A DNA stretch of 64,000 bases from Streptomyces griseicoloratus (GTDB taxonomy: Bacteria > Actinomycetota > Actinomycetes > Streptomycetales > Streptomycetaceae): contig NZ_JACVQF010000238.1 in assembly GCF_014534645.1 (NCBI RefSeq), positions 186,001 through 250,000 of the forward strand. The letters are read 5' to 3'. The notes beneath the pieces were generated by a model. It did no database searches and was not told where the DNA came from. It saw only the letters and a program-made list of their open reading frames with translations. A program made the position numbers and the translations under genes. Positions within the stretch are counted from its first letter, which is position 1. Each line of letters begins with the position of its first letter. Shown here one piece after another: positions 1-7,814 of this stretch.

Positions 1-568
1 TGTCACCGACGTAGTCGGCACCCCACACCCGGTCGATGAGCTGCATGCGGGTCAGCACGCGGCCGGCGTTGCGCAGCAGCATCTCCAGCAGGTCGAACTC
101 CTTCAGCGGCAGGTCGACCTTGGTGCCGCCGACGGTCACCACGTGCCGGTCGACGTCCATGCGGACGGGTCCGGCCTCCAGGGCGGCGGGGGCGACCTCC
201 TCCGGTTCGCCCCGGCGGCGCAGGACGGCCCGGATGCGGGCGACCAGCTCGCGGGAGGAGAAGGGCTTGGTGACGTAGTCGTCGGCCCCTATCTCCAGGC
301 CGACGACCTTGTCGATCTCGCTGTCCTTGGCGGTCACCATGATCACGGGGACGTTGGAACGGCCGCGCAGCTGACGGCACACCTCGGTGCCCGGCAGTCC
401 GGGCAGCATCAGGTCGAGGAGGACGAGGTCGGCGCCGTTGCGCTCGAACTCGTCGAGTCCGTCGGGCCCGGTGGTCGCGACGGCGACCTCGAAACCCTCC
501 TTGCGGAGCATGTACGACAGGGCGTCGGAGAAGGACTCCTCGTCCTCGACGACGAGCACTCGGGTCAC
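1..568 (-). CDS. phoP: Phosphate response regulator PhoP (partial, 3' end outside window)
   Basis: OmpR/PhoB-type response regulator of the PhoR-PhoP pair. It activates or represses phosphate-starvation genes by binding PHO boxes. The visible 189 codons give a receiver domain (VLVVEDEESF acidic pocket, phospho-Asp in LVLLDLMLPG, conserved Lys in DDYVTKPFSS) followed by a winged-helix domain beginning LPLKEFDLLE and running to the window edge. The family is about 223 residues, so roughly 34 are missing. The GTG start has a GGAGG seven bases upstream and overlaps the phoR stop by four bases (GTGA), so the two are translationally coupled. The identity rests on the pairing with PhoR and the divergent phoU. 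Confidence 0.93.
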   Translation of the reverse strand, partial: MTRVLVVEDEESFSDALSYMLRKEGFEVAVATTGPDGLDEFERNGADLVLLDLMLPGLPGTEVCRQLRGRSNVPVIMVTAKDSEIDKVVGLEIGADDYVTKPFSSRELVARIRAVLRRRGEPEEVAPAALEAGPVRMDVDRHVVTVGGTKVDLPLKEFDLLEMLLRNAGRVLTRMQLIDRVWGADYVGD

Positions 569-2085
569 GGAAGGACCTCCGGGGCGGGAAGCGTTTCGTA
601 CGGGGATGGGGGGGATGCGTGGGGGGAAGTGCGACGGGGCCGCCGGGTCTCACCGTTGAGACCCGCACGCTCGGCACGCTCTTCGTGCTCCGCGCACTCG
701 GCACGCTGTTCGTGCTCCGCGCGCTCGGCGTGACGGGGGTGATCCGCGTGATCGGAGCGATCTGCGTGATCGGCGTGATCGGAGTGGTCCGCGGGGCGCT
801 CCTGATCGGCATGGGCCTGATCCACCTGCTCCTGGCCGTCAGCCGGATCCGCATGGTCCGCGTGCTCCGCGTGCTCCATGTGGTCCGCGTACGCGTCAGG
901 GGCGGTCCGCTGCCGTGTGCGGTCGCCGGCGCGGGCCGTGCCCGCCTCCGGCAGCCGCAGGGTGAAGGTGGAACCCTGGCCTTCGGCGCTCCACACCGTG
1001 ACCTCCCCGCCGTGCGAGGCGACCACGTGCTTGACGATCGCGAGACCGAGGCCGGTGCCTCCGGTGGCCCGGGAACGGGCCGGGTCGACGCGGTAGAAGC
1101 GTTCGAAGATGCGCTCCTTGTCCTTGTCGGAGATGCCGATGCCCTGGTCGGTCACGGCGATCTCGATCATGTCACCGCCGGATGCGCCGACACGGCGGGC
1201 GGCGATGCCGACGCGGGTGCGGGCGGGCGAGTAGTTGACGGCGTTCTCGACGAGGTTGCCGAGGGCCGCGGCGAGCTGGCCGCGGTTGCCGCGGACGTGC
1301 AGGTCGGCCGTGCCTCCGGCGGCCATGGTGATCTGCTTGGTGCCGGCCGCGTGCCGGCAGCGGTCGATGGCCTCGGCGACCAGTTCGTCCACCCGGACGG
1401 GCTCGGCGTCGTCGAGCGGATCGTCGTTCTGGACCCGGGACAGGTCGATGAGCTCCTGCACGAGATTGGTCAGCCGGGTCGCCTCGATCTGCATCCGCCC
1501 GGCGAAGCGCTGCACGGCCTCGGGGTCGTCGGAGGCGTCCATGACCGCCTCGGAGAGCAGGGAGAGCGCGCCGACGGGCGTCTTCAGCTCATGGCTCACG
1601 TTGGCGACGAAGTCGCGTCGTACGGCCTCGATGCGGCGCGCCTCGGTGAGGTCCTCGACGAGCAGGAGCACGAGCCGGGAGCCGAGGGGCGCGACGCGGG
1701 CGGACACGGCGAGGGCCTCGCCCCGTCCGTTGCCGCGCCTCGGCAGATCCAGCTCGACCTGCCGTATCTCCCCGTCCCTCCGCGTGTCCCGGGCCATCTG
1801 CAGCATGGGCTCGACGGCCAGCTTGCCGCCCCGGACCAGGCCGAGGGCGTACGCCGCCGAGCTGGCCTTGACGACGGCGTCGGCCTCGTCGAGGACGACG
1901 GCGGAGGACCTGAGCACCGACAGGACGGTGTCCACGCCGGGCGGGAGCACCGGGTCGGTGTGCAGGGAGGTCCGGGTGGGCCGCTTCTGGTCGCGCTCGC
2001 TCCAGCGGAACGCCAGCATGGCGATGACACCGGTGAGCACTCCGGCGATCGCTGCCGCTGCGGCGACCGCCGCGTTCACGTCCAT
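565..2085 (-). CDS. phoR: Phosphate sensor histidine kinase PhoR with long His/Asp-rich C-terminal tail
   Basis: Membrane sensor kinase that phosphorylates PhoP under phosphate limitation. It has one N-terminal membrane helix (residues about 5-27), a PAS-like segment (55-150), a dimerisation/phosphoacceptor region with HELKTP (His165), and a HATPase domain with an N-box near Asn281, DQGIG, and TGGTGLGLAI near 341-350. The kinase core ends near residue 380. A tail of about 125 residues follows, and residues 398-473 repeat His-Ala-Asp/Glu (HADHADRSDHADH and similar) with 13 histidines. The S. coelicolor protein is, as I recall, near 426 residues, so the tail looks like a lineage-specific expansion. 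The start sits just inside the divergent phoU promoter region. Confidence 0.93.
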   Translation of the reverse strand: MDVNAAVAAAAAIAGVLTGVIAMLAFRWSERDQKRPTRTSLHTDPVLPPGVDTVLSVLRSSAVVLDEADAVVKASSAAYALGLVRGGKLAVEPMLQMARDTRRDGEIRQVELDLPRRGNGRGEALAVSARVAPLGSRLVLLLVEDLTEARRIEAVRRDFVANVSHELKTPVGALSLLSEAVMDASDDPEAVQRFAGRMQIEATRLTNLVQELIDLSRVQNDDPLDDAEPVRVDELVAEAIDRCRHAAGTKQITMAAGGTADLHVRGNRGQLAAALGNLVENAVNYSPARTRVGIAARRVGASGGDMIEIAVTDQGIGISDKDKERIFERFYRVDPARSRATGGTGLGLAIVKHVVASHGGEVTVWSAEGQGSTFTLRLPEAGTARAGDRTRQRTAPDAYADHMEHAEHADHADPADGQEQVDQAHADQERPADHSDHADHADRSDHADHPRHAERAEHEQRAECAEHEERAERAGLNGETRRPRRTSPHASPPSPYETLPAPEVLP

Positions 2086-2158
2086 GCATCCAGGTTAGGC
2101 ATGGCCCGGGGCCCCGCCCCAGCCATCGGAGGGCGACCTCGAACACTCGTCGCCCAGA

Positions 2159-2191
2159 GTTCACCTTGGGGCCAGTACTGGTTCATTCGGG
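2159..2191 (+). promoter_or_regulatory. PHO box (three 11-bp direct repeat units)
   Basis: Three contiguous 11-bp units lie between phoR and phoU: GTTCACCTTGG (2159-2169), a degenerate middle unit (2170-2180) and GTTCATTCGGG (2181-2191). The first and third match the Streptomyces PhoP unit consensus (GTTCAYYYRGG-like). The site is placed to control both divergent genes, so PhoP would autoregulate phoRP and control phoU. Confidence 0.85.
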
Positions 2192-2286
2192 GTGCCGGAA
2201 ACGGACGCGTACGGGCCGGAACGTGGAAGCGTGGGGGTGAAGCGAGGGGTGAGACCCCCCTAAAAGGACGTACGAGAGGAACCCTG

Positions 2287-2976
2287 ATGCGGGACGCGTA
2301 CCACGAGGAACTTGACTCGATCGGCGACGGACTGGTGGAGATGGCCCGGCTGGTCGGGTCGGCGATCGGGCGCGCCACGACCGCCATCCTCGACGCCGAC
2401 CTGAAGCTGGCCGAGAGCGTGATCGAGGCCGACCAGAAGGTCGACGAGCTCCAGCACGACCTGGAGGCACGGGCGATAACCCTGCTGGCCCGGCAGCAGC
2501 CGGTGGCGACGGACCTGCGCATCGTCGTCACCTCGCTGCGGATGTCGGCCGACCTGGAGCGGTCCGGCGACCTGGCCCAGCACGTGGCCAAGCTGGCCCG
2601 GCTGCGCTACCCGGACCGCGCGGTGCCGCGCGACCTGCACGCGACCATCCTGGAGATGGGCCAGCTCGCGCAGCGCCTGATGGCCAAGGCCGCGGAGGTG
2701 ATCATCACCAAGGACGTCGACCTGGCGCTCCAGCTGGAGCAGGACGACGACGCGATGGACCTGCTGCACCGCACGCTCTTCCAGCACCTGATGGACGACC
2801 GCTGGAAGCACGGCATCGAGACGGCCGTGGACGTCACCCTCCTGGGCCGCTACTACGAGCGCTACGCCGACCACGCCGTCGCCGTCGCCAAGCGCGTGGT
2901 GTACCTGGTCACCGGCGAGCACGCGGACGAGCTGCAGGCCGACATCCAGCCGGTGACACAGGTCGAGGGCGCCTGA
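2287..2976 (+). CDS. phoU: Phosphate transport/signalling accessory protein PhoU
   Basis: Cytoplasmic all-helical regulator that links phosphate uptake state to PhoR signalling. It has 229 residues, normal for the family, with two PhoU three-helix bundles. The repeated metal-binding signature appears as RMSADLERSGDLAQH in the first half and YYERYADHAVAVAKR in the second (the E/DxxxD-type motif of each repeat). The ATG at 2287 is preceded by GAGAGGA at good spacing. It is transcribed divergently from phoR-phoP, with a PHO box between them. Confidence 0.94.
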   Translation: MRDAYHEELDSIGDGLVEMARLVGSAIGRATTAILDADLKLAESVIEADQKVDELQHDLEARAITLLARQQPVATDLRIVVTSLRMSADLERSGDLAQHVAKLARLRYPDRAVPRDLHATILEMGQLAQRLMAKAAEVIITKDVDLALQLEQDDDAMDLLHRTLFQHLMDDRWKHGIETAVDVTLLGRYYERYADHAVAVAKRVVYLVTGEHADELQADIQPVTQVEGA

Positions 2977-2985
2977 CGGGTCCGG

Positions 2986-3075
2986 GGCACGGGTCGGGGG
3001 CCTGCGGCACGGGTCCGGGCCCAGCGGCACGGACCCAGGGGCCGTGCGGCACGGGTCCGGGGCCCTGCGGCGCGG
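2986..3075. repeat. GC-rich short tandem repeat downstream of phoU
   Basis: About four degenerate units of 20-22 bp built on GCGGCACGGGTCCGGGGCC follow the phoU stop. The GCGGCAC/GCGGCGC landmarks lie at 3004, 3024, 3046 and 3067. Some units contain partially complementary segments (GGTCC / GGACC), so the array may fold in RNA and act as the phoU terminator. No coding potential is seen. Confidence 0.5.
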
Positions 3076-3172
3076 GGGCGCGCCCGAACGCCTCCGTGCG
3101 CCGTTGATGCGACCACGCCCCGGGGCATGAAATGGGCAAAGGTGCACAGGCACCGGCATCAAGGAGGGACCC

Positions 3173-3328
3173 ATGGCCGAATCCCCCACCACCACGCCCG
3201 ACCCCGCACAGGAACGTCCGACCGAGCAGCCCGCCGACACCGGCATGCTGCCCCTGATCGCCGCGTGCGGCTGCGGATCGGGCTGCGGCTGCGGCTGCCA
3301 GTCGGGCAACCCCTGCCAGTGCGGCTGA
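3173..3328 (+). CDS. mtpA: Metallothionein MtpA
   Basis: A 51-residue protein whose last 20 residues hold seven cysteines (32, 34, 38, 40, 42, 48, 50) in CGCGSGCGCGCQ and CQCG arrangements. The N-terminal half is a Pro/Thr/Glu-rich linker. This pattern is that of a small bacterial metallothionein that chelates Zn(II), Cu(I) or Cd(II) in the cytoplasm. The ATG is preceded by AAGGAGG at optimal spacing. Streptomyces literature places an mtpA gene next to phoU and links it to phosphate control. I see no clear PHO box directly upstream, so control could come from read-through or from the phoU-side box. Confidence 0.88.
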   Translation: MAESPTTTPDPAQERPTEQPADTGMLPLIAACGCGSGCGCGCQSGNPCQCG

Positions 3329-3344
3329 CGACGTACGACACCGA

Positions 3345-3371
3345 GGGCCCCGGCAGCGCGCGCCGGGGCCC
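3345..3371 (+). terminator. Rho-independent-type hairpin after mtpA
   Basis: Perfect 9-bp stem GGGCCCCGG / CCGGGGCCC with a 9-base loop, 16 bases after the mtpA stop. It lacks a long T-tract, as is usual in Streptomyces. Confidence 0.75.
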
Positions 3372-3545
3372 TTCGCCATACGCCGCCGAGGTCCCCTGAG
3401 CGGTGCCGTATCACCGAGGCCGCGGACCGGCACAGCGCCACGGTCCCCAGGTCACCCTGGCCTGGCTGCTGACCGGAGGATCGCGCAGCGCAGAGCACTG
3501 AGCCAGGTGTGACCGCATCCTGAGTAGCCGTACTCCATCGGCACA

Positions 3546-3794
3546 TCAGATGGACAACGACACCTCGTGGATCTCGTCCGCCTTGTGTCCCGCGCGTTCG
3601 TGGATACGCTGGACCGCTTCGGCCGACGGCCCTTCGGAGAGGCAGTAGACCGTGCCGGATTCCGGGTCCGCCCACGCCCGCTCGAAGTGCACGTTCTCGT
3701 CCTTCTCGATGGCGAGGTCGGCCTGGTGTGCCTCGCGGAGCTGGTCGGCCGTGATGCCCCGCATGTCGTGATGGACGTCCATGAACTGCGCCAT
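3546..3794 (-). CDS. Small nickel-binding-type protein (DUF4242)
   Basis: An 82-residue ferredoxin-fold DUF4242 protein. Its length and sequence match what I recall of S. coelicolor SCO4226, a dimeric protein that binds nickel in vitro. Visible features are an N-terminal MAQFMDVHHDMRG with candidate metal-binding histidines and a C-terminal HERAGHKADEIHEV segment. A GGGGG Shine-Dalgarno-like run precedes the ATG. Its closeness to metallothionein suggests a metal-homeostasis neighbourhood. The physiological role is unknown. Confidence 0.82.
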   Translation of the reverse strand: MAQFMDVHHDMRGITADQLREAHQADLAIEKDENVHFERAWADPESGTVYCLSEGPSAEAVQRIHERAGHKADEIHEVSLSI

Positions 3795-3954
3795 GGTGTG
3801 GCACCCCCTTCCGGGTCCTACCTCCATGGTGCGCCCGGTACGGCGGCCGCGCCGCGCCGATGCAGCCGCCCAGCGGGAAGTGGAACGTTTCCGTATCCAC
3901 CGGCGTCGTCCTTCTCCGAGGCACGGTGGCCGTGCCTCGGGGAGGGGCTGACGG

Positions 3955-4710
3955 GTGCTTGCTGACGGGTTCGCCAAGTGGACACGGCGGTTCGAGGACG
4001 AGCGGGAGCGCCGGCAGGCCCAGGGGGATCCGGACTGGAAGCGGGGGGCGACCCTGCCTGCGGCGGTGTGGGCCAGCATCCAGCGCTTCCAGGTGGGCGA
4101 GGACGGCGACGGCGCGAACCTCGTCGGCAAGGCGGACCAGGCCGGCGACGCCGACTACGCCCAGGCGGTCCGGCTCTTCGTCGCCGAGGAACAGAACCAC
4201 GCCCGCCTGCTCGCCCGGCTCCTGAGGGCGGGTGGCAAAGCGCCCCTGTCGAGCCACTGGAGCGACACGGCCTTCGTACGCCTGCGGCGCCTGCTGGGCC
4301 TGCGCATGGAACTGCTGGTGCTGATGATCGCCGAGGTGGTGGCGCTGCGGTACTACCGCGCCCTGCGCGACGGCACCCAGGACCCGCTCACCTCGGACGT
4401 GGCCGGGCGCATCCTGTCCGACGAGCAGCGCCACGTCCCGTTCCACTCCGAACGCCTGCACGCCTCCCTGACACGACTCCCCCGCCCCGCCCGCCGCCCC
4501 CTGATGACCCTGTGGCGCCTCCTCCTGCTCGGAGCCACCCTCGTGGTCGCCACCGACCACGGCCGCGCCCTGCACCACCTCGGCCTCACCCGCCGCCGCT
4601 TCGTGTCCGAGGTCATGGCGTCATCGGACGCGGTGATCTCCACGGTGCTGGCACCTCGACCGGACGAATGGACGAGCGGCGGGCAGGCCGTTGCCAGCGA
4701 CGACGACTAG
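3955..4710 (+). CDS. Ferritin-like domain protein
   Basis: A 251-residue helical protein with two diiron-type helices: EEQNH (near residues 82-86) and SDEQRHVPFH (near 159-168). This is the E...ExxH pattern of the ferritin-like/rubrerythrin superfamily. The helices between and after them (RLLGLRMELLVLMIAEVVALRYYRAL; MTLWRLLLLGATLVV) are hydrophobic, so membrane association is possible. The GTG start follows GGAGGGG at suitable spacing. The likely chemistry is iron- or oxygen-dependent, but the substrate cannot be read from the sequence. Confidence 0.72.
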   Translation: MLADGFAKWTRRFEDERERRQAQGDPDWKRGATLPAAVWASIQRFQVGEDGDGANLVGKADQAGDADYAQAVRLFVAEEQNHARLLARLLRAGGKAPLSSHWSDTAFVRLRRLLGLRMELLVLMIAEVVALRYYRALRDGTQDPLTSDVAGRILSDEQRHVPFHSERLHASLTRLPRPARRPLMTLWRLLLLGATLVVATDHGRALHHLGLTRRRFVSEVMASSDAVISTVLAPRPDEWTSGGQAVASDDD

Positions 4711-4834
4711 TCTCGCGAACGCGCGGCCGCCTTCCGAGGTCTCCAGCTCCGTAGAGCAGCTGCACCCCCGTCCCAGATCCTCGGTTGGCTGACGTGTGAC
4801 GGCAGGCGCATCAAGCTGGCGCTGAGGGCGTTGC

Positions 4835-5269
4835 TCATGCAGCCGCGTCCTGCTGTTTGAACTGCCAGTGGATCTCCGGGTGCGCTGACGCGAGTTCGAG
4901 CAACTTGTTCCGGAACCGGTGCCCACTGACGAGGTACTGGCCATACGTGCCCTGGTTGAGGGCCTCCATGACGTAGTCCAGCGCCGCGCGTTTCTGAGGG
5001 TCGGCAGCGAGTACACCGACGTCTAAGACGAGGAGTTCGGGCCGGTAGACGACGAAGGACCAGTCCTCTCCGGGGTAATGCAAGCGATCGGGGAACGTAC
5101 GCAGCCCTCGGCGCACGATGTGCTTTCGAACCGCCTGGAGGCGCGTGAGGCTCAGCCGATCCTTTCCTTCCCGGTCACGTACCCAGGCGTTCCGGATGAC
5201 GGCAGCGCCACTCTTCTTGTTGACGGTGTCTTCAACCCAGTTCAGTGTGCTGGTGAGTACGGACACCAT
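4835..5269 (-). CDS. Conserved hypothetical protein (144 aa)
   Basis: I do not recognise a family. The protein opens with an amphipathic segment (VLTSTLNWVEDTVNKKSG) and has a central aromatic stretch (DWSFVVYRPELLVLDVGV) that could be a beta-hairpin plus hydrophobic strand. Its second half (FRNKLLELASAHPEIHWQFK) looks helical. There is no signal peptide. The ATG is preceded by a GGGGG run. Base composition is less GC-rich than the flanking core genes, and the gene sits between the phosphate locus and a mobile element, so it may be accessory. Confidence 0.55.
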   Translation of the reverse strand: MVSVLTSTLNWVEDTVNKKSGAAVIRNAWVRDREGKDRLSLTRLQAVRKHIVRRGLRTFPDRLHYPGEDWSFVVYRPELLVLDVGVLAADPQKRAALDYVMEALNQGTYGQYLVSGHRFRNKLLELASAHPEIHWQFKQQDAAA

Positions 5270-5463
5270 GACAGCCCCCCTGTTAACGAGCCATTAGCAA
5301 GGGACAGGGTCGCCGACGGAGTGGACACCGTGGACAGATCTGCCGGTTTTGCAGACGCCGACGCAAGTGGTGCGGTAAAGGGCCACTGGGTGAGATGCAG
5401 TTAGGTTGCCCGCGTCGGCCAGAGCAAGCCTTGTCCACAGCCCCGTGCCAGCGGGCTGCAGTG

Positions 5464-5784
5464 TCAGGCGTCAAGGGGATTCGCGCCGTGGGCCCGGGCG
5501 ATGGCGTCGATGCGTTGGGCCAGGTCGAAGTCGGCGGCTGTCAGCTTGTGGCCGGCGTCGTGGGTGGTGATGCCGAAGCGGATCCGGTCCCAGCGCAGGT
5601 CGATGTCCGCGTGGTGGCTGATGAGGCGTTCGATGTCGGCTACGTGGACGATCATGGCGACGCCGCCGTGGTAGCGGATGCCGAATGTGCGGGTGATCTC
5701 GTCGCCCTCGCGTCGCCACCCGGGGACGTCACGCAGGGCCGCTTCAATGTCGCCCTCGCTCAGTGGCACCGGTGCCTCCGTCAT
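5464..5784 (-). CDS. 4a-hydroxytetrahydrobiopterin dehydratase (pterin carbinolamine dehydratase)
   Basis: A 106-residue PCD/DCoH protein, full length for the family. It removes water from 4a-hydroxytetrahydropterin to regenerate the cofactor of aromatic amino-acid hydroxylases, and relatives also act as protein cofactors. The signature is the HHADIDLRWDRIRFGITTHDAGHKLTAAD region, with paired histidines, the central W-R-F strand, and the THDAGHLT-like histidine of the active site. The ATG follows a GGGGAG. It starts 2 bases after the stop of the upstream XRE/TPR regulator, so the two form an operon. Confidence 0.85.
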   Translation of the reverse strand: MTEAPVPLSEGDIEAALRDVPGWRREGDEITRTFGIRYHGGVAMIVHVADIERLISHHADIDLRWDRIRFGITTHDAGHKLTAADFDLAQRIDAIARAHGANPLDA

Positions 5785-5786
5785 GC

Positions 5787-7055
5787 TCAGCTCCCCTCCG
5801 TCACGAGTGCCAGGGCATCCCGCAGATCCCGGCCGACCGGGGCATCCTGCCACGGCTGCATCGCCTTCTGGAGGGCGCCCAGTTCCCTGCGCATCCGGGC
5901 GGACCCGGTCTCCATGGCGATGTCCACGGCAGTCCGCGCGTACTCAAGCGCCTGGTCGGGCTCGCCTGCGGTGGCTGCGGCCGTGGCGTGACGTGCGAGG
6001 TAGACACCTCGGTCCCTTCGGGCCGTTTCAGGGATGACGGCGAGGATCTGGTCCCACAGGGAGACTGCCTCCTGCCCGAGGCCCAACCGCCCGTAGCAGG
6101 TGGCGCGTTGTACTTCGAGATAGGCCGGTGTGCGGCGGCAGGCGTTGCCCCAGGGCAGGTCGTCGTCCACGTGTGGGAGCAGGCAGTCTGCCTGGTCGAT
6201 GAGCTGGTCGACGGCTTTCCGGTCGCCGATGAGGCTGACTCCGTGGGCCTGTTGCTGTATCGCCATGATGCGTACCTTCGGTGCCAGGCGGTGTGAGTCC
6301 TCCAGGGCGGCCTCGCACAGGTCGACCACTGCCTGGCCGTCGCCCAGGTCCGTGCGGACCTGGGCCTGGTTGACGAGGGCGTAGCCGATCAGGTGCGGCT
6401 CCCGGGAGCGTACGGCGATCTCCTGGGTGACGCCACGCCAGAAGGCCGCGCCCTCCATGTCGCCGGCGTCCTGGTACAGCCAGCCGACCAGAGCCGCATA
6501 GGCGGCGCCAACTCGCAGCAGTCCCCGCCGGGTCTCGCCTTTCGCGGAGCGGAGCAGCTTGTCGATGAGCTGGTACTGGGCGGAGACGGTTCCGATCAGG
6601 TCGTGCGGACCGAGGAACATGTCGGCCCTGTAGTGCCCCTCCAGTTGCTGCTGGAAGTAGTCGATCAGAGCCGGATCGACGTACTGCGGCGCGACCGGGC
6701 CAGGGACGAGCGCCGCAGCAGTGACGGAGACGAACGTGCGGCGCTTCACCTGCTCCTCTTCGTGGTGCTCCGGACGGATCCACCCGGCCGGCGTGGTGAA
6801 CCCAAGGTCCTCCGGCCAGCGGCCGAGCGCGTCGTGGATGACGACGGCGGTCTCCTCGGGCGGCCAGCCGGGCCGTTCACCCTCCCATCGGCGCCACGTA
6901 CGCGCGGAGACAGTGAAGTGCCGATCGTCCAGCAACTGTTGCCCGTGCTCGGTAAGCCGGGCAGCGGCTTGCTCGACGGTGCGCCAGCCCACTCGGAGCC
7001 TCGCCGCCCGCAGCGCATCGTTGCGACCACCCATGCGCCCAGTCTGCGGTGTCAT
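5787..7055 (-). CDS. XRE-like regulator with TPR-type sensor domain
   Basis: About 422 residues from the chosen ATG. The N-terminal 90 residues resemble the helix-turn-helix of Streptomyces XRE/TPR regulators (VGWRTVEQAAARL and TVSARTWRRWEGERPGWPPEE). A conserved linker (KRRTFVSV) is followed by TPR-like helical pairs to the C terminus (TCYGRLGLGQEAVSLWDQIL; EPDQALEYARTAVDIAM). Such proteins usually bind a peptide or small ligand. The start is chosen because GGAGGGG lies 4-5 bases before GTGATG; an upstream in-frame extension has no Shine-Dalgarno. It is coupled to the dehydratase downstream and diverges from the gene at 7174. Confidence 0.72.
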   Translation of the reverse strand: MTPQTGRMGGRNDALRAARLRVGWRTVEQAAARLTEHGQQLLDDRHFTVSARTWRRWEGERPGWPPEETAVVIHDALGRWPEDLGFTTPAGWIRPEHHEEEQVKRRTFVSVTAAALVPGPVAPQYVDPALIDYFQQQLEGHYRADMFLGPHDLIGTVSAQYQLIDKLLRSAKGETRRGLLRVGAAYAALVGWLYQDAGDMEGAAFWRGVTQEIAVRSREPHLIGYALVNQAQVRTDLGDGQAVVDLCEAALEDSHRLAPKVRIMAIQQQAHGVSLIGDRKAVDQLIDQADCLLPHVDDDLPWGNACRRTPAYLEVQRATCYGRLGLGQEAVSLWDQILAVIPETARRDRGVYLARHATAAATAGEPDQALEYARTAVDIAMETGSARMRRELGALQKAMQPWQDAPVGRDLRDALALVTEGS

Positions 7056-7173
7056 CACGCTCCCCTCCGGCCATGGCCGCAACGTGGCCGCACATGGCCA
7101 CAGCGCGGCCTGGTTCTCCACCTTTCCGCGCACCCACCATCACCGTGTGACTACGGAAAGCGCAGGAAACGCG

Positions 7174-7800
7174 ATGCAGGTACCCAGGACGAGCACGCGA
7201 GGAGCGCCGAGACGGGTTGAGGTGGAGCCCGGCGTGATCGTGCACTCCGATGCGGGCCGGCGGCCGGCCGCCGAACAGTGGCTGCTGTCCGCACACGCGT
7301 CCCCCGGTCAGGCCCGCAGGGAGTGGCAGGAGCAGGGGGTCACCCTGCTCCCTCTCGGCACGCTGTTCTCGGCCGTTCGGATCCCCGGACGGCTCGTGCA
7401 CGCCGTGGCAGCCACCGCCGATCCACGGGAGGTCGACGCCTTCCTCGAGGAGGCACTGGAGGGCGGCCCGGTCATCTGCGATCCGTACGGACCCCGGTAC
7501 TACGCTCTCGTGCACGGCAGCATGCCGACGACGTGGCGTGCGGCGGCAGAAGACTGGCGCGTGCACGACGTGGCCTGCCTCGGCCACGGCACCTATCTCG
7601 GGGTGCCACGACTGGACATCGCGGACTGCCCTGAACACGCGACCGCCTCTTACTGGTCGGTCCCGATGCCGTCGGCCGCCACACTCTGCCCTCCACTGAG
7701 CGTCGCCCGGCTGATCTCAGCCGGAGCCCATCGGATGGCAGAGGACGCGGAAATGTCCTCGCCGGCGGAGGGTCATCCGGATCCCGTCCCAGAGCCCTGA
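7174..7800 (+). CDS. Conserved Streptomyces hypothetical protein, weak DNA primase/polymerase N-domain resemblance
   Basis: About 208 residues. The blocks GVTLLPLGTLFSAVRIP, GPVICDPYGPRYYALV and CLGHGTYLGVPR, with a closing SYWSVPM, recall the shortened bifunctional-primase-like hypotheticals common in Streptomyces, but no catalytic motif can be assigned with confidence. The start is uncertain: an ATG at 7174 has AGGA upstream, and an in-frame GTG at 7147 lacks one. It is divergent from the XRE/TPR regulator and probably a target of it. Confidence 0.55.
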   Translation: MQVPRTSTRGAPRRVEVEPGVIVHSDAGRRPAAEQWLLSAHASPGQARREWQEQGVTLLPLGTLFSAVRIPGRLVHAVAATADPREVDAFLEEALEGGPVICDPYGPRYYALVHGSMPTTWRAAAEDWRVHDVACLGHGTYLGVPRLDIADCPEHATASYWSVPMPSAATLCPPLSVARLISAGAHRMAEDAEMSSPAEGHPDPVPEP

Positions 7801-7814
7801 GCGCAGCGGCTGAC

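Noticed and set aside
3-854. Arg/Pro-rich long open frames antisense to or out of phase with phoP/phoR and many other genes
   Set aside because: Products are low-complexity Arg/Pro/Ala/Gly typical of shadow frames in high-GC DNA; the in-phase genes have clear domains and ribosome sites.
5283-5474. 63-codon minus-strand frame between the hypothetical gene and the dehydratase
   Set aside because: Arg/Pro-rich, no ribosome site, no family pattern; it overlaps the dehydratase 3' end.
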